Source of the DNA: Rhodanobacter sp. FDAARGOS 1247
Lineage (GTDB): Bacteria; Pseudomonadota; Gammaproteobacteria; Xanthomonadales; Rhodanobacteraceae
Length of the DNA stretch: 64,000 bases
Direction: 5' to 3'
Assembly (NCBI RefSeq): GCF_016889805.1
Contig: NZ_CP069535.1
Coordinates: forward strand, 2,108,001 to 2,172,000
Made by a program: the position numbers and the translations under genes. Below are positions 24,399-33,506 of this stretch, one piece after another. Numbering within the stretch: the stretch's first letter is position 1; every line of letters starts with the position of its first letter. Under the pieces are notes generated by a model. That model saw nothing but the letters and a program-made list of their open reading frames with translations. It was not told the origin of the DNA and did no database searches.

Positions 24399-25103
24399 TC
24401 AGGCCCGCGCCGGAATCTTCAGGCCGCGCTGCACGGCCGGCCGCGCCAGGCCGCGTTCGAGCCAGGCCGAGACATTCCCGAAGCTGTCGAACGCCACCAG
24501 TTCGCGCGCCTCGTAGAAGGTCACCAGGTTGTTCACCCAGCCCAGCGTGGCGATGTCGGCGATGGTGTAGTCGTTGCCCATGATCCAGTCGCGACCATCC
24601 AGCTGCGCGTCGAGCACGCCGAGCAAGCGCTTCGATTCGTCGACGTAGCGCTGCAACGGACGCTTGTCCTCGTAGCTCTTGCCGGCGAACTTGTTGAAGA
24701 AGCCGACCTGGCCGAACATCGGGCCGATCGACGCCATCTGGAAGAACACCCACTGGATCGTTTCCCAGCGCCGCGCCGCATCGGCCGGGATGAACTGGCC
24801 GGTCTTGTCCGCCAGGTACAGCAGGATCGCGCCCGATTCGAACAGCGCCAGCGGTTCGCCGCCGGGGCCGTCCGGGTCGATGATCGCGGGAATCTTGCCG
24901 TTCGGGTTCAGCGCGAGGAATTCCGCCGTGTGGCTCTCGTTGTTCATGATGTCGACCAGGTGCGGCTCGTACGGCAGCCCGGTTTCCTCCAGCATGATCG
25001 ACGCCTTCACCCCGTTCGGCGTGTTGAGCGAGTACAGCTGGATGCGCTCGGGATGGGCGGCCGGCCACCGCGCCGTGATCGGAAAGTCGACAAGCTTGCT
25101 CAC
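24399..25103 (-). CDS. Glutathione S-transferase, YfcG/YghU-like
   Basis: A 234-residue GST with an N-terminal thioredoxin-like domain (IQLYSLNTPNGVKASIMLEE; NPNGKIPAIIDPDG; FESGAILLYLA) and a helical C-terminal domain (WIMGNDYTIADIATLGWV). The Asn after Thr in TPNG and the SLNTPNG start are typical of the Nu-class/YfcG disulfide-bond reductases rather than conjugating GSTs. The GTG at 25103 is chosen as start because AGGAG lies seven bases upstream; ATG 25118 would place that site inside the gene. Confidence 0.9.
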   Translation of the reverse strand: MSKLVDFPITARWPAAHPERIQLYSLNTPNGVKASIMLEETGLPYEPHLVDIMNNESHTAEFLALNPNGKIPAIIDPDGPGGEPLALFESGAILLYLADKTGQFIPADAARRWETIQWVFFQMASIGPMFGQVGFFNKFAGKSYEDKRPLQRYVDESKRLLGVLDAQLDGRDWIMGNDYTIADIATLGWVNNLVTFYEARELVAFDSFGNVSAWLERGLARPAVQRGLKIPARA

Positions 25104-25198
25104 GTGACACTCCTGCATGCTGGGGGGAACGCTTGAACGTGGGTACGTCAGGCGAACGCTTCAAGCCGCGCAAAGGCTGCGCCCGACACTGCCCCGCG

Positions 25199-26332
25199 TT
25201 ATCCGGGTGACTTCCCGGCGCGCCGCATGCAGCGCTGCCAGCGCTCGTCGACGCGTTTGGCGAACCAGGCGGTGGTGAGCTTGCGGGTGATCTTCGGGCT
25301 CTTCAAGGTGATGCCCGGCAGCTGCGCGCGCGGCAGCGGCTGGTGTTCGATGCCCTCGGCCAGCGCATACACGCGGGCGTAAAGTTTGCTGTCCACGAAG
25401 TCCTGACGCTCGCCGTGCGCCAGAGCCCGATGGATCGCCGAGTCGCTCATGTCCAGCCGCGAAGACAGGGTCCGCACCGCCAGTTCCGTCGCTCCCGGGC
25501 GATCGCCGAAACCGGCATCCGGCGACAGCAGGTCGCCGTCCAGCGCCAGCGGGATGCCCGAGGCGACGCTCACTGCATGCTGGAACGCGGCGTTGCGGCT
25601 GGCGTACCAGCCGGCGTTGAAATCGGCGAAGCGGTAGAGCGGCGCGGGATAATCCGCCGGATATCCCAGCAGGTGCGCGATGCCGAAATACAGGCCGCCG
25701 CGCCGGCTGAACACCTCGTCGCGGATCGAGCCTTTGATCGGATACGGATAGTCCCGGGCATGCGCCTCGGCGAACGCGATGCTCACCTGCATCGGGCCGG
25801 CCGTATGCACGGGATTGAGCTCGCCGAACAGCCGCCTGCCGAGCGGCACCATGCTGATGAAGTCCTGGAAGATCCCGCTCAACTGCTTCTCGGTGCGCGC
25901 CGCCGACAGCCGCTCGCTGTAACGCCGGCCATCGGGCGACTTCAGCCACAGCGCCGCATCCACCAGGAACCCGGGGATGTGCTTCGCCGCGGCGCGACGG
26001 TCGATTTCCTGGCGCGCGATCCGGCCCAGTCCGGGCACCACCGGGTCCACCTTGAACCCCGACTCCTGTTCGGTCACCGCCAGTACCGCGCACAGGTTGG
26101 TCGCGCTCGGCGCGAGCTGCCGGGCGGAAAACGCCACCTGGATGTCGGTGGCCCAGCCGGCGCGATCGTCGACACTGGCGGGGATCAGCCGCAGCAGGTC
26201 GCTGCGCACCTGTGCCGGGCTGCGCGCGTTCTGCACGGGCTGCGAAGCGCAGCCGACCAGCAGCAACGCCAACAGCCAGGCCGGCACTCGCCACGGCGAG
26301 GAGAACGCGGAGTCGATCGCGATGAGCTTCAT
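25199..26332 (-). CDS. DUF1615 family lipoprotein
   Basis: A 377-residue lipoprotein: the hydrophobic segment ends in the lipobox LLVGC (Cys28). The rest matches the DUF1615 family, including LAVTEQESGFKVDP, GPMQVSIAFAEAHA and the GGLYFGIAHLL region. The EQESGF plus GPMQVS pairing recalls soluble lytic transglycosylases, in which the Glu is catalytic, so a cell-wall role is a reasonable inference, not shown. The ATG has no Shine-Dalgarno and is preceded at six bases by TAGCAT (possible leaderless start). Confidence 0.8.
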   Translation of the reverse strand: MKLIAIDSAFSSPWRVPAWLLALLLVGCASQPVQNARSPAQVRSDLLRLIPASVDDRAGWATDIQVAFSARQLAPSATNLCAVLAVTEQESGFKVDPVVPGLGRIARQEIDRRAAAKHIPGFLVDAALWLKSPDGRRYSERLSAARTEKQLSGIFQDFISMVPLGRRLFGELNPVHTAGPMQVSIAFAEAHARDYPYPIKGSIRDEVFSRRGGLYFGIAHLLGYPADYPAPLYRFADFNAGWYASRNAAFQHAVSVASGIPLALDGDLLSPDAGFGDRPGATELAVRTLSSRLDMSDSAIHRALAHGERQDFVDSKLYARVYALAEGIEHQPLPRAQLPGITLKSPKITRKLTTAWFAKRVDERWQRCMRRAGKSPG

Positions 26333-26344
26333 CCGGCCATGCTA
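26330..26344 (-). promoter_or_regulatory. Putative leaderless -10 element of the DUF1615 gene
   Basis: On the minus strand TAGCAT (26344-26339) is followed by six bases and the ATG at 26332. This is the third copy in the window of the TAGCAT-N6-ATG arrangement; all three genes lack a Shine-Dalgarno. Confidence 0.45.
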
Positions 26345-26399
26345 ACGCGCCGATGCCTCGCGTCGACCACCGTCCTGGCGTCGCTCACTGGCTTCCGGT

Positions 26400-26576
26400 T
26401 CAGATCAGCGGAAAGATCCAGTGCAGGGTTCCGTAGACCAGCACTTCGGCCAGCACGAACACGGAAAAGCCCAGCACAAATTTCCCCGCGGGCTTTTCGT
26501 GCCACATCTTGTACGCGTCATCGTCAAGCTTCGCCGCCCGGGCGGCGGTGACTTCATCCGTTCCAGCGTGATCCAT
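26400..26576 (-). CDS. Small single-pass membrane protein (58 aa)
   Basis: A 58-residue frame starting MDHAGTDEVTAARAAKLDDD. A charged N-terminal half is followed by one hydrophobic helix (about residues 32-54: FVLGFSVFVLAEVLVYGTL) and the end HWIFPLI. A GGGAG Shine-Dalgarno sits nine bases upstream and codon third positions are GC-rich. It is divergent from the sirtuin gene and lies just upstream of the DUF1615 gene. The function is unknown, but the composition argues that it is real. Confidence 0.7.
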   Translation of the reverse strand: MDHAGTDEVTAARAAKLDDDAYKMWHEKPAGKFVLGFSVFVLAEVLVYGTLHWIFPLI

Positions 26577-26722
26577 GTGCCTGCTCCCCGTGTCCGTGAC
26601 CCTGCCCGCCGCAAGGCGGACGCGCTACAGTCCATCGCCATCATCGTCGGCGCTTCCCGGGACGGCAAGCCCGCCCTGCAGGCCGCCTGTTTTTCCGTAC
26701 CGCCAGCACCCATATCTGCGCC

Positions 26723-27529
26723 ATGACTCCGCTTCAGCAATTCATCGACGACCATCCGCGCCTGTTCGTGCTGACCGGCGCCGGCTGCAGCACGGATTCG
26801 GGCATCCCCGACTATCGCGACCGCGACGGCCAGTGGAAACGCCCGCCGCCGGTGAACTACGCCGCCTTCATGCATGAGCCGGCCACGCGCCAGCGCTACT
26901 GGGCGCGCAGCCTGGTCGGCTGGCGGCGTTTCGGCCGTGCGCTGCCGAACGCCACCCACCGTGCGCTGGTTTCGCTGGAGCGGCGCGGCCAGGTCGAGCT
27001 GCTGGTGACGCAGAACGTGGATCGCCTGCACCAGCACGCCGGCAGCGAGCGCGTGCTGGACCTGCACGGACGCCTCGACGAAGTGCGCTGCATGGGTTGC
27101 GAGGCACGGCTGGGCCGCCACGCGTTCCAGCAGATGCTGGGGGAGTGCAACCCGGCATGGCTGTCACTGGATGCCGGCGATGCGCCGGACGGCGACGCCG
27201 ACCTGGAAGGCCATGACTTCGCGCAGTTCGAGGTTCCGCCCTGCCCGCATTGCGGCGGCATCCTGAAACCCGACGTGGTGTTCTTCGGTGAGGCAGTACC
27301 CCGCGAACGGGTGGAGGCCGCCGCGCGCGCCTGGCAGGCGGCGGACGCCGTGCTGGTGGTGGGATCGTCGCTGATGGTCTATTCGGGCTACCGCTTCGTC
27401 GATGCCGCCGCGCGCGCCGGCAAGCCGATCGCCGCCGTCACGCTCGGCCGCACGCGCGCCGATGCGCTGCTGAGCCTGAAGGTCGACGCGCCCTGCGACA
27501 CCTCACTGGCCTTCCTGCATCAGCCCTGA
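26723..27529 (+). CDS. Sir2-type NAD-dependent protein deacetylase
   Basis: A 268-residue sirtuin. It has the NAD-binding GAGCSTDSGIPDYR motif at about 19-32, TQNVDRLHQHAGS with the catalytic-site Asn/Asp, and the general base His in LHGRLDEVRC. A zinc ribbon (RCMGC ... PPCPHCG) and the GSSLMVYSG nucleotide motif complete the fold. The dipeptide pattern after the GAG loop (PDYR rather than FRG with Tyr/Arg) places it with bacterial class II/SIRT4-like enzymes, so lipoamide or other acyl substrates are possible. It is convergent with the SnoaL-like gene, with stops two bases apart. Confidence 0.93.
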   Translation: MTPLQQFIDDHPRLFVLTGAGCSTDSGIPDYRDRDGQWKRPPPVNYAAFMHEPATRQRYWARSLVGWRRFGRALPNATHRALVSLERRGQVELLVTQNVDRLHQHAGSERVLDLHGRLDEVRCMGCEARLGRHAFQQMLGECNPAWLSLDAGDAPDGDADLEGHDFAQFEVPPCPHCGGILKPDVVFFGEAVPRERVEAAARAWQAADAVLVVGSSLMVYSGYRFVDAAARAGKPIAAVTLGRTRADALLSLKVDAPCDTSLAFLHQP

Positions 27530-27531
27530 CA

Positions 27532-28002
27532 TCAGCTGGTGTGGTCGAGAATGATCTTCCAGCCGTCCGCGGTCTTTTCCCACAGCAGCGAGAACACGCC
27601 ATCGTCCTGGGCAACCTCGCCGTGGGCAGCGCGATCGAGGTGGAAGCGGCCGGTGACCACGGCATAACGCACCTCGCCATCGCGCCCGGGCAACAGGCGC
27701 AGGTCGAGATCGGAGAAGGCGAGCTTGCCCATCTGGGCCTTGCCGGCGTAATGCTTGCGGTAGCTCTCCAGGATCGCGCGGTAGCCCTTGCGCACGCTGC
27801 TGCCCACGAAGGTCGTGTCGGGGGCGTCCTTGTAGCCGTGCATGAACCCGTCGACGTCGCCGTGGTTCCAGGCCGCCTGCTGCCGGTTCAGCACCTGCCG
27901 GATGGCGGCGGCGTCCGCGTCGGGGGTGGCTGCACGAAGCGGGCTGGCGATGCACAGCGCCACCACCATCGGCAGCGCGATCAGAAGCCTTCCTGCGTTC
28001 AC
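27532..28002 (-). CDS. Secreted NTF2/SnoaL-like (DUF4440-type) protein
   Basis: A 156-residue protein with a signal peptide (cleavage after about residue 24, PLRAA). It has a single NTF2-like cone fold: AAAIRQVLNRQQAAWNHGDVDGFMHGYKD at the start and DDGVFSLLWEKTADGWKIILDHTS at the end, the typical last strand of DUF4440 proteins. The start is GTG with GGGGAGG eight bases upstream. The ligand or enzymatic activity is unknown. Confidence 0.82.
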   Translation of the reverse strand: MNAGRLLIALPMVVALCIASPLRAATPDADAAAIRQVLNRQQAAWNHGDVDGFMHGYKDAPDTTFVGSSVRKGYRAILESYRKHYAGKAQMGKLAFSDLDLRLLPGRDGEVRYAVVTGRFHLDRAAHGEVAQDDGVFSLLWEKTADGWKIILDHTS

Positions 28003-28042
28003 GATGACGCCTCCCCGATGGACGGCTGAAAGGTGTGCGGGC

Positions 28043-28618
28043 TCAATGGGCAGCCAGCTTCTCGATGCGCCGATCCGGCACCAGCCAGAGCAGCGCCGCC
28101 AGGGCGTAGAAGAGCTGCGCCGCCCAGGGCCGCCAGAACGTCAGCGCGATGCCGCCAAGATAGAGCAGCGGCGAGATCTTGCCCTTCCAGTCGTAGCCGA
28201 TGGCCCCGCGCAACGCCGAGTCCGGACCCGCCACCGCGATCAGCACCTGCTCCAGTATCCAGTAGGCCACCGCGGCCATCAGCAGGACGAAGCCGTAAAC
28301 GGCGGTCGGCGCCTGGGCCAGGTGGTTTTCGCCCATCCATGCCGTGGTGAACGGGAACAGCGACAGCCAGAACAGCAGGTGCAGGTTCGCCCACAGCACC
28401 GTGCCCGATACCCGATGGGTGATCGCCAGCATGTGATGATGGTTGTTCCAGTAGATGCCGACGTAGACGAAGCTCAGCACGTAGCTGAGCAACACCGGCG
28501 CCAGCGGACCAAGCGCCGCCAGCGTGGTTTCATGCGGCACCTTCAGCTCCAGCACCATGATGGTGATGATGATGGCGATGACGCCGTCACTGAATGCTTC
28601 CAGCCTGCCCTTGCCCAC
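28043..28618 (-). CDS. TMEM175-family potassium channel-like protein
   Basis: A 191-residue integral membrane protein with about six helices. The first helix contains RLEAFSDGVIAIIITIMVLE, the signature (RxxxFSDGVxAI) of the bacterial TMEM175/DUF1211 family, whose members form tetrameric potassium-permeable channels. The ion-pathway helix is followed by NNHHHMLAITH, also conserved. It starts at GTG 28618 after GGGAG. It is 40 bases upstream of the SnoaL-like gene and may be co-transcribed with it. Confidence 0.88.
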   Translation of the reverse strand: MGKGRLEAFSDGVIAIIITIMVLELKVPHETTLAALGPLAPVLLSYVLSFVYVGIYWNNHHHMLAITHRVSGTVLWANLHLLFWLSLFPFTTAWMGENHLAQAPTAVYGFVLLMAAVAYWILEQVLIAVAGPDSALRGAIGYDWKGKISPLLYLGGIALTFWRPWAAQLFYALAALLWLVPDRRIEKLAAH

Positions 28619-28710
28619 CTGTTGTCTCCCGATCAGGCCCCATCGCCGGCCGACGCGCAGTGTGCCTCAGCCAGCGTCCGGATACATCCGGCACGCGCCG
28701 GTTCCGTGGC

Positions 28711-30174
28711 CTAGGCGCCCGGTCCGCAGTCGATGCAGTGCAGCGGCGGCGCGGCGCCCATGCCCAGCGCGGTGAGCAGCTCGCGCAACGCGGTGCGCAG
28801 GCCCTCCTCGATCGTGGGATGGTAGAACGGCATCTGCAGCACGCCGGCCACCGTCATGCGCGCCTGGATCGCCCAGGCCAGCAGGTGGGCGATGTGCTCG
28901 TTCTGCGGGCCGATCATCTCGGCGCCCAGCAGCAGGCCGCTGCCCTGCTCGCCATACACGCGCAGCAGGCCGTGGTTGACCAGCATCACCCGCGAACGCC
29001 CCTGGTCCTCGAAGGACACCTCGCCCACCGCGAAATCGACGCCGTCGGCAAGCAGTTGCGCATGCCGTCGCCCGGCGTAGGCGATCTGCGGATCGGAAAA
29101 CACCACGCCCAGCGGGGTGCGCCGGGTGTGCCGGTAGACCGCCGGATACCGCGCGGCCTGCTCGCCGGCCAGGTGGCCCTCGTCAGCCGCTTCGTGCAGC
29201 AACACCCGATCGGCGTCGGCATCACCGGCGATGAAGACATGGCTGTCGCCGGCCCGGGTGGTCTGCGGATCGAACACCGGCAAACCCCTGGCATCGAGCT
29301 CGAGCCCGGAGTGCTCGAGCGCCAGCATCTCGACATTGGGCGTGCGCCCGGTGGCGGCCAGCAGGTAATCGAAGCGCTCGCTGGTCGCCGCGCTGCCCGG
29401 GTCGGTGAAGTGCACGACCACCGCCTCGCCGTCCCGCTCGACGCGCACGTCAGCGGCATCCAGGCTGAGCGGCAGTTCCGCCGCGATCAGCCGCCTGGCC
29501 TCGGCGCGCACCACCGGATCGCTGATCGCGCCAATCCGTCCGTCACGACCGAACAGGTGCACGCGGACCCCCAGCCGATGCAGGGCCTGGCCCAGCTCCA
29601 GGCCGATCACGCCGGCACCAAACACGGCCACCGAGCCGGGCAGGTCCTGCCAGTCGAACACGTCGTCGCTGATGATCAGTCGGTCGCCTGCCGCCCGCAG
29701 CACCGCGGGAATTGCCGGCCGCGAACCGGTGGCGATGATGATGCGCCCGGCACGGACCCGCTCGACCGGGGGCACGCTGCCGTCCATCGCTGGCGACAGC
29801 TTCAGCGTATGCGGGTCCTCGAATTCGGCGTGCGCGCGCAGCACGTGGGCAGGGTCGAAGCCCGCCACCGCATCGAGCACGAAGCCCACGAAGCGGTCGC
29901 GTTCGTCACGCACCCGCTTCATCACCGCGCGGCCATCGACCCTGCCCGCGTCGCTGGCGATACCGAACGCGGGCAACACTGCCAGCCGGTGCCGCGCCTC
30001 GGCCGCGGCGATCAGCAGCTTCGAGGGCATGCAGCCGACCCGGGCGCAGGTGGTGCCGAACGGGCCGCCTTCGATCAGGGCGATGCGGTCGGTGCGCTTG
30101 CGTGCCTGGCGATAGGCGGACATGCCCGCGGTGCCGGACCCGATGATGGCGATGTCGACCTCGCGCGTGCTCAT
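28711..30174 (-). CDS. FAD-dependent pyridine nucleotide-disulfide oxidoreductase (dihydrolipoamide dehydrogenase-like)
   Basis: A 487-residue flavoprotein. It has the FAD motif IIGSGTAGMSAYRQA near the N-terminus, redox cysteines in GTTCARVGCMPSK, the second NAD-binding glycine motif VFGAGVIGLELGQAL, and the FIAGDADA FAD motif. The C-terminal HPTIEEGL carries the catalytic His/Glu. It is slightly longer than Lpd (about 470) and is not beside 2-oxoacid dehydrogenase genes. A stand-alone disulfide reductase or mercuric-reductase-like role is therefore possible. The start is placed at 30174 (MSTREVDIA), where the FAD domain begins. Confidence 0.88.
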   Translation of the reverse strand: MSTREVDIAIIGSGTAGMSAYRQARKRTDRIALIEGGPFGTTCARVGCMPSKLLIAAAEARHRLAVLPAFGIASDAGRVDGRAVMKRVRDERDRFVGFVLDAVAGFDPAHVLRAHAEFEDPHTLKLSPAMDGSVPPVERVRAGRIIIATGSRPAIPAVLRAAGDRLIISDDVFDWQDLPGSVAVFGAGVIGLELGQALHRLGVRVHLFGRDGRIGAISDPVVRAEARRLIAAELPLSLDAADVRVERDGEAVVVHFTDPGSAATSERFDYLLAATGRTPNVEMLALEHSGLELDARGLPVFDPQTTRAGDSHVFIAGDADADRVLLHEAADEGHLAGEQAARYPAVYRHTRRTPLGVVFSDPQIAYAGRRHAQLLADGVDFAVGEVSFEDQGRSRVMLVNHGLLRVYGEQGSGLLLGAEMIGPQNEHIAHLLAWAIQARMTVAGVLQMPFYHPTIEEGLRTALRELLTALGMGAAPPLHCIDCGPGA

Positions 30175-30469
30175 GCCGTCACCGCCCGTCGTGCGCCTGC
30201 AGGTTCCGGCCACGGCCGGCCATGCGGATGAGTTGCCATCGAAGTGTCGATCATGGAACCACCTTTCATCACTGCGCGGGAATGTGCCGGTCATCGCGGG
30301 TGTCGGTGACCGCGCTTCAGGCTACTGCAAAACGGCCGGGACCTGGCTCGCAGACAACGCGATATCGAATCGACGGGGCGATGAACCCATCGGACACACC
30401 GGCTGTCGATTTCCGCCCCGCCCGTTCGTTGCTGCCATGAGGGCTACTCCTCCAGCCAGGAAAACCGCC

Positions 30470-30913
30470 ATGTCCAACACTGTCCGCCTGCATCGGGTAC
30501 TGCGCGCGCCGGCCGAGCGCGTCTATCGCGCCTTCCTCGATGCCGAGGCCCAGGTCAAATGGTTGCCGCCGAACGGCTTCACCGCCAGGGTGCATCATCT
30601 GGATGCCCGCGTCGGCGGCAGTTACAAGATGTCCTTCACCAACTTCTCGACCGGCCACAGCCACGTCTTCGGCGGCACCTATGTCGAGCTCACTCCGTTC
30701 GAGCGCATCCGCTACACCGACCAGTTCGACGATCCCAACCTGCCCGGTGAAATCACGGTGACCATCACCTTGAAGACCGTGTCCTGCGGCACCGAACTGC
30801 ACGTGGTGCAGGAAGGCCTGCCCGAAGTGATTCCGCTGGAGCAGTGCTACGTCGGCTGGCAGGAATCGCTGGCACAGCTCGGCCGGCTGGTGGAGGTGGA
30901 CATTCCGGACTGA
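30470..30913 (+). CDS. SRPBCC/AHSA1-type START-like protein
   Basis: A 147-residue ligand-binding fold of the Aha1/START-like group. Evidence is the VLRAPAERVYRAFLDAEAQVKWLPP start and the GGTYVELTPFERIRYTDQFDDP strand turn. The C-terminal helix ends WQESLAQLGRLVE. Family members bind hydrophobic ligands or act as activators; no ligand can be inferred. The start is ATG 30470 after CAGGAA. The upstream 295 bases back to the disulfide reductase start hold no visible gene. Confidence 0.85.
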   Translation: MSNTVRLHRVLRAPAERVYRAFLDAEAQVKWLPPNGFTARVHHLDARVGGSYKMSFTNFSTGHSHVFGGTYVELTPFERIRYTDQFDDPNLPGEITVTITLKTVSCGTELHVVQEGLPEVIPLEQCYVGWQESLAQLGRLVEVDIPD

Positions 30914-30931
30914 TTGCCGACACCTGCCGTG

Positions 30932-31150
30932 CTAGTCCCACGGCACCGATTCGGCCAGCAGATCGCGCAATTGCGCCTCGTCCATGTCCAGCAGCTGCTG
31001 CTCCGCCAGGCGAAGGTTTTCCGCGGCCATGACGGTCTTGCGAACCGTCAGGTCGCCGGCGTGGGAGAACACCAGCAGCATGTTGCCGTAGGACGCATCC
31101 AGCACCGCGGCTTGCCATGGATTGCCGTTGGTATCGTCGAAACTGCGCAT
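30932..31150 (-). CDS. Small conserved hypothetical protein (72 aa)
   Basis: A 72-residue acidic protein beginning MRSFDDTNGNPWQAAVLDAS and ending in a helical, Leu/Glu-rich segment (LRLAEQQLLDMDEAQLRDLLAES). The frame has GC-rich third positions and a weak GGGAAC Shine-Dalgarno. It is convergent with the START-like gene and divergent from the DUF1428 gene. I recognise no family; the fold looks like a small strand-helix protein. Confidence 0.65.
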   Translation of the reverse strand: MRSFDDTNGNPWQAAVLDASYGNMLLVFSHAGDLTVRKTVMAAENLRLAEQQLLDMDEAQLRDLLAESVPWD

Positions 31151-31288
31151 GAAGCCTGTTCCCGGCAAAGGTCGGGCCAGTATATCGACGCTGCAACGGA
31201 AGCCGCGCACGTGTCGATATCCCGGGCACCGGTTCGTCGCTGAAGTGAAGGTGGCCTTGTCGGCCCCCATTCCCGCAAGGAGACAACC

Positions 31289-31645
31289 ATGTCCTGGATC
31301 GATGGTTTCGTGATCGCCGTTCCCCACGCCAACCGCGCGCAGTTCATCGAGCACGCCCGCACGTTCGACAGCATCTTTCTGGAATTCGGCGCCACCCGGG
31401 TGATGGAGTGCTGGGGCGAGGACGTGCCCGATGGCAAGCTCACCGATTTCCGCCGCGCCGTGCAGGCACAGGCCGATGAAGCGGTGGTGTTTTCGTGGGT
31501 CGAATGGCCCGACAAGGCCACCCATGATGCCGGCATGGAAAAGTTCATGCAGGACCCACGCATGGAAGCGGCCAGCGCCTGCCCCTTCGATGGCAAGCGC
31601 ATGATCTTCGGCGGCTTCGTGCCGGTGGTCAGCCTGCCGGGCTGA
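31289..31645 (+). CDS. DUF1428 (YbaA-like) protein
   Basis: A 118-residue dimeric ferredoxin-like-fold protein of unknown function. Hallmarks are the N-terminal WIDGFVIAVPHANR, ATRVMECWGEDVPDGK, VVFSWVEWPDKATHDAGM and the C-terminal PFDGKRMIFGGF. An AAGGAG Shine-Dalgarno lies seven bases before the ATG. It is monocistronic, and a hairpin follows at 31683. Confidence 0.92.
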   Translation: MSWIDGFVIAVPHANRAQFIEHARTFDSIFLEFGATRVMECWGEDVPDGKLTDFRRAVQAQADEAVVFSWVEWPDKATHDAGMEKFMQDPRMEAASACPFDGKRMIFGGFVPVVSLPG

Positions 31646-31682
31646 CTGCCGGCGGGAACCATCCGCGTTTGCCGGATGATCT

Positions 31683-31712
31683 CGGGAGCCATCGCGCCGC
31701 CGGTGGCTCCCG
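31683..31712 (+). terminator. Hairpin after the DUF1428 gene
   Basis: Perfect nine-base arms CGGGAGCCA (31683-31691) and TGGCTCCCG (31704-31712) with a GC-rich 12-base loop lie 38 bases after the stop codon. No T tract follows, so it is only a probable terminator. Confidence 0.45.
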
Positions 31713-31844
31713 ACCCCATGCGCGTGGCGCCTGCGCCCTGCCTTCACCCACAGGCACGGTGATTCTGATAGCTTGCGACGGGACGCACGATGGTGATGAC
31801 GCCTTTCTGCGCACACCACCGGACCCGACGACCACCGCAGGCAG

Positions 31845-32744
31845 ATGATCCCGACGCTTCCTCCACTCGCCGACGTGCTCGACCTGATGCCCGATGCCGT
31901 ATGCGTGGTCGACACCGAGGGACATCTGTTGTTCGTCAACGCGAGCTTCAAGCGCATCTTCGGCTACGCCCCCGAGGAAGTGCTGGGCCGGCGCATCTTC
32001 GAGCTGGTTCACCCCGACGATCGCGCCGCCACCGCGGCGCAGGCCGAGCAGGTCATGGCGGGCCAGCTGCAACTGCATTTCCGCAACCGCTACGTGCACA
32101 AGGACGGCCACAGCGTCGACATCCAGTGGTCGGCGCGCTGGCTGCCGCAGCATGGCGTGCGCATCGGCGTCGGCCGCGAGGTAACCGAACTGCGCCGCCT
32201 TGAGCGCGAACTGGAGCACCGCGCCAACCACGACTCGCTGACCGGACTGGCCAACCGCGACCGCCTGCGCATCGAATTGCAGTCCGCCATCGATCACGCC
32301 AGGCAGACCGGTCACGGCGTGGCGGTGCTGTACCTGGATCTCGACGGGTTCAAGGACGTCAACGATCGCGGCGGCCATGATGCCGGCGATCATCTGCTGC
32401 GCGAGGTGGCCGCGCGCCTGCAACAGGGCGTTCGGCAAGGCGACCTGGTGGCCCGGGTCGGTGGCGACGAGTTTGTCGCCGTGCTGCCCGGCTGCCGCGA
32501 CGCACGGACCGCCCGGGCGGTAGCCGAAACCTTGCGCGCCCGCCTCACCATTCCCTTCAGCCTGCCCGACGGGCTGTTCCGGCTGGACGCCAGCATCGGC
32601 ATCGCCTGCTTTCCCGACGATGGAGCCAACGCGAAAGCCCTGCTGGCCCAGGCCGACCGTGCGATGTACGCCGTCAAGCACCAGCAGTCGTCACGCGAAA
32701 GCGGCCTCGGCGAGAACCAGGAAAGCCGCGCGGACGACGACTGA
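31845..32744 (+). CDS. Soluble PAS-GGDEF diguanylate cyclase
   Basis: A 299-residue cytosolic protein. A PAS domain at about residues 8-125 (LMPDAVCVVDTEGHLLFVN) is followed by a GGDEF domain with intact VGGDEF at residues 205-210 and the usual HDSLTGLANR start. It has no membrane segment and no EAL domain. Asp/Arg of an RxxD inhibitory site is not clearly placed. It should synthesise c-di-GMP in response to an unknown PAS signal. Confidence 0.92.
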   Translation: MIPTLPPLADVLDLMPDAVCVVDTEGHLLFVNASFKRIFGYAPEEVLGRRIFELVHPDDRAATAAQAEQVMAGQLQLHFRNRYVHKDGHSVDIQWSARWLPQHGVRIGVGREVTELRRLERELEHRANHDSLTGLANRDRLRIELQSAIDHARQTGHGVAVLYLDLDGFKDVNDRGGHDAGDHLLREVAARLQQGVRQGDLVARVGGDEFVAVLPGCRDARTARAVAETLRARLTIPFSLPDGLFRLDASIGIACFPDDGANAKALLAQADRAMYAVKHQQSSRESGLGENQESRADDD

Positions 32745-32867
32745 TCATCGCGACCACCGCAGTCGTGCAGCGGACCGTGCGTCGACGTCGGGCTGAGCGG
32801 ATTACCGGGCGAGCCGCGAGGGGATTAGCATGATGCGCCGGCCGCAGCCCGCGGCAAGGGGAAAATC

Positions 32868-33458
32868 ATGAAGATTCAGCTTTCGCTCGCCCGGGTACTT
32901 TCCTGCATGGCGCTGGTGGCGATGTCGCTGCCGGCGCAGGCTGCGGACCCAGCCGCGGCTGCCGCCAAGGCCTCGGCCACCACGACCTGGGTGTATCCGC
33001 TGGTCCCGAAATTCGGTGGCGTGCATCCGCGCCCGGATGCCGATGCCCAGCCGGACCCCAAGGCCGACTACAAGATTCTTGTCGACGTGATTTCCACCGG
33101 AACCGACAAGAGCAAACCGTATCCATCGCTGGAGCGCCTGGCGCGCCTGGTGAACCTGCTGGCCCACTCCGGGGTGCCGCCGGAACGCATGCACATCGTG
33201 GCGGTGCTCGATCAACGCGCGGGCGCCGCGGGCCTGACCGATGCCGCCTCGCGCAAATACCTGAAGAAGGGCAATCCGAACCTGGAAATCCTCCATGCGC
33301 TGAAGAAGGCCGGCGTCAAGCTGCTCGTCTGCAGCCAGGCCCTGGCCGAACACGGCGTCCAGGACAACGAGCTCGATCCGGCCGTCACCGTCACGCTGTC
33401 GGCGCTCACCGCGCCCGTCGTGTATCAGCAACAGGGCTACCACTACATGCAGTTGTAG
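32868..33458 (+). CDS. Periplasmic DsrE/DsrF-like protein
   Basis: A 196-residue secreted protein with a signal peptide (cleavage near residue 25, AQAAD). The DsrE-like fold follows: KADYKILVDVISTG start, LARLVNLLAHSGVPPERMHIVAVLDQ, and the conserved Cys in VKLLVCSQALAEHGV. Cytosolic DsrE proteins relay sulfur in sulfur oxidation. Exported single-Cys versions like this one are widespread and of unknown role. A AAGGGG Shine-Dalgarno is present, and a TAGCAT -10-like hexamer lies about 40 bases upstream. Confidence 0.85.
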   Translation: MKIQLSLARVLSCMALVAMSLPAQAADPAAAAAKASATTTWVYPLVPKFGGVHPRPDADAQPDPKADYKILVDVISTGTDKSKPYPSLERLARLVNLLAHSGVPPERMHIVAVLDQRAGAAGLTDAASRKYLKKGNPNLEILHALKKAGVKLLVCSQALAEHGVQDNELDPAVTVTLSALTAPVVYQQQGYHYMQL

Positions 33459-33506
33459 GCAGCGTCGGCAGGGACATGGCGAGCGCGGCACGGCGTGCCC
33501 TGCCCT

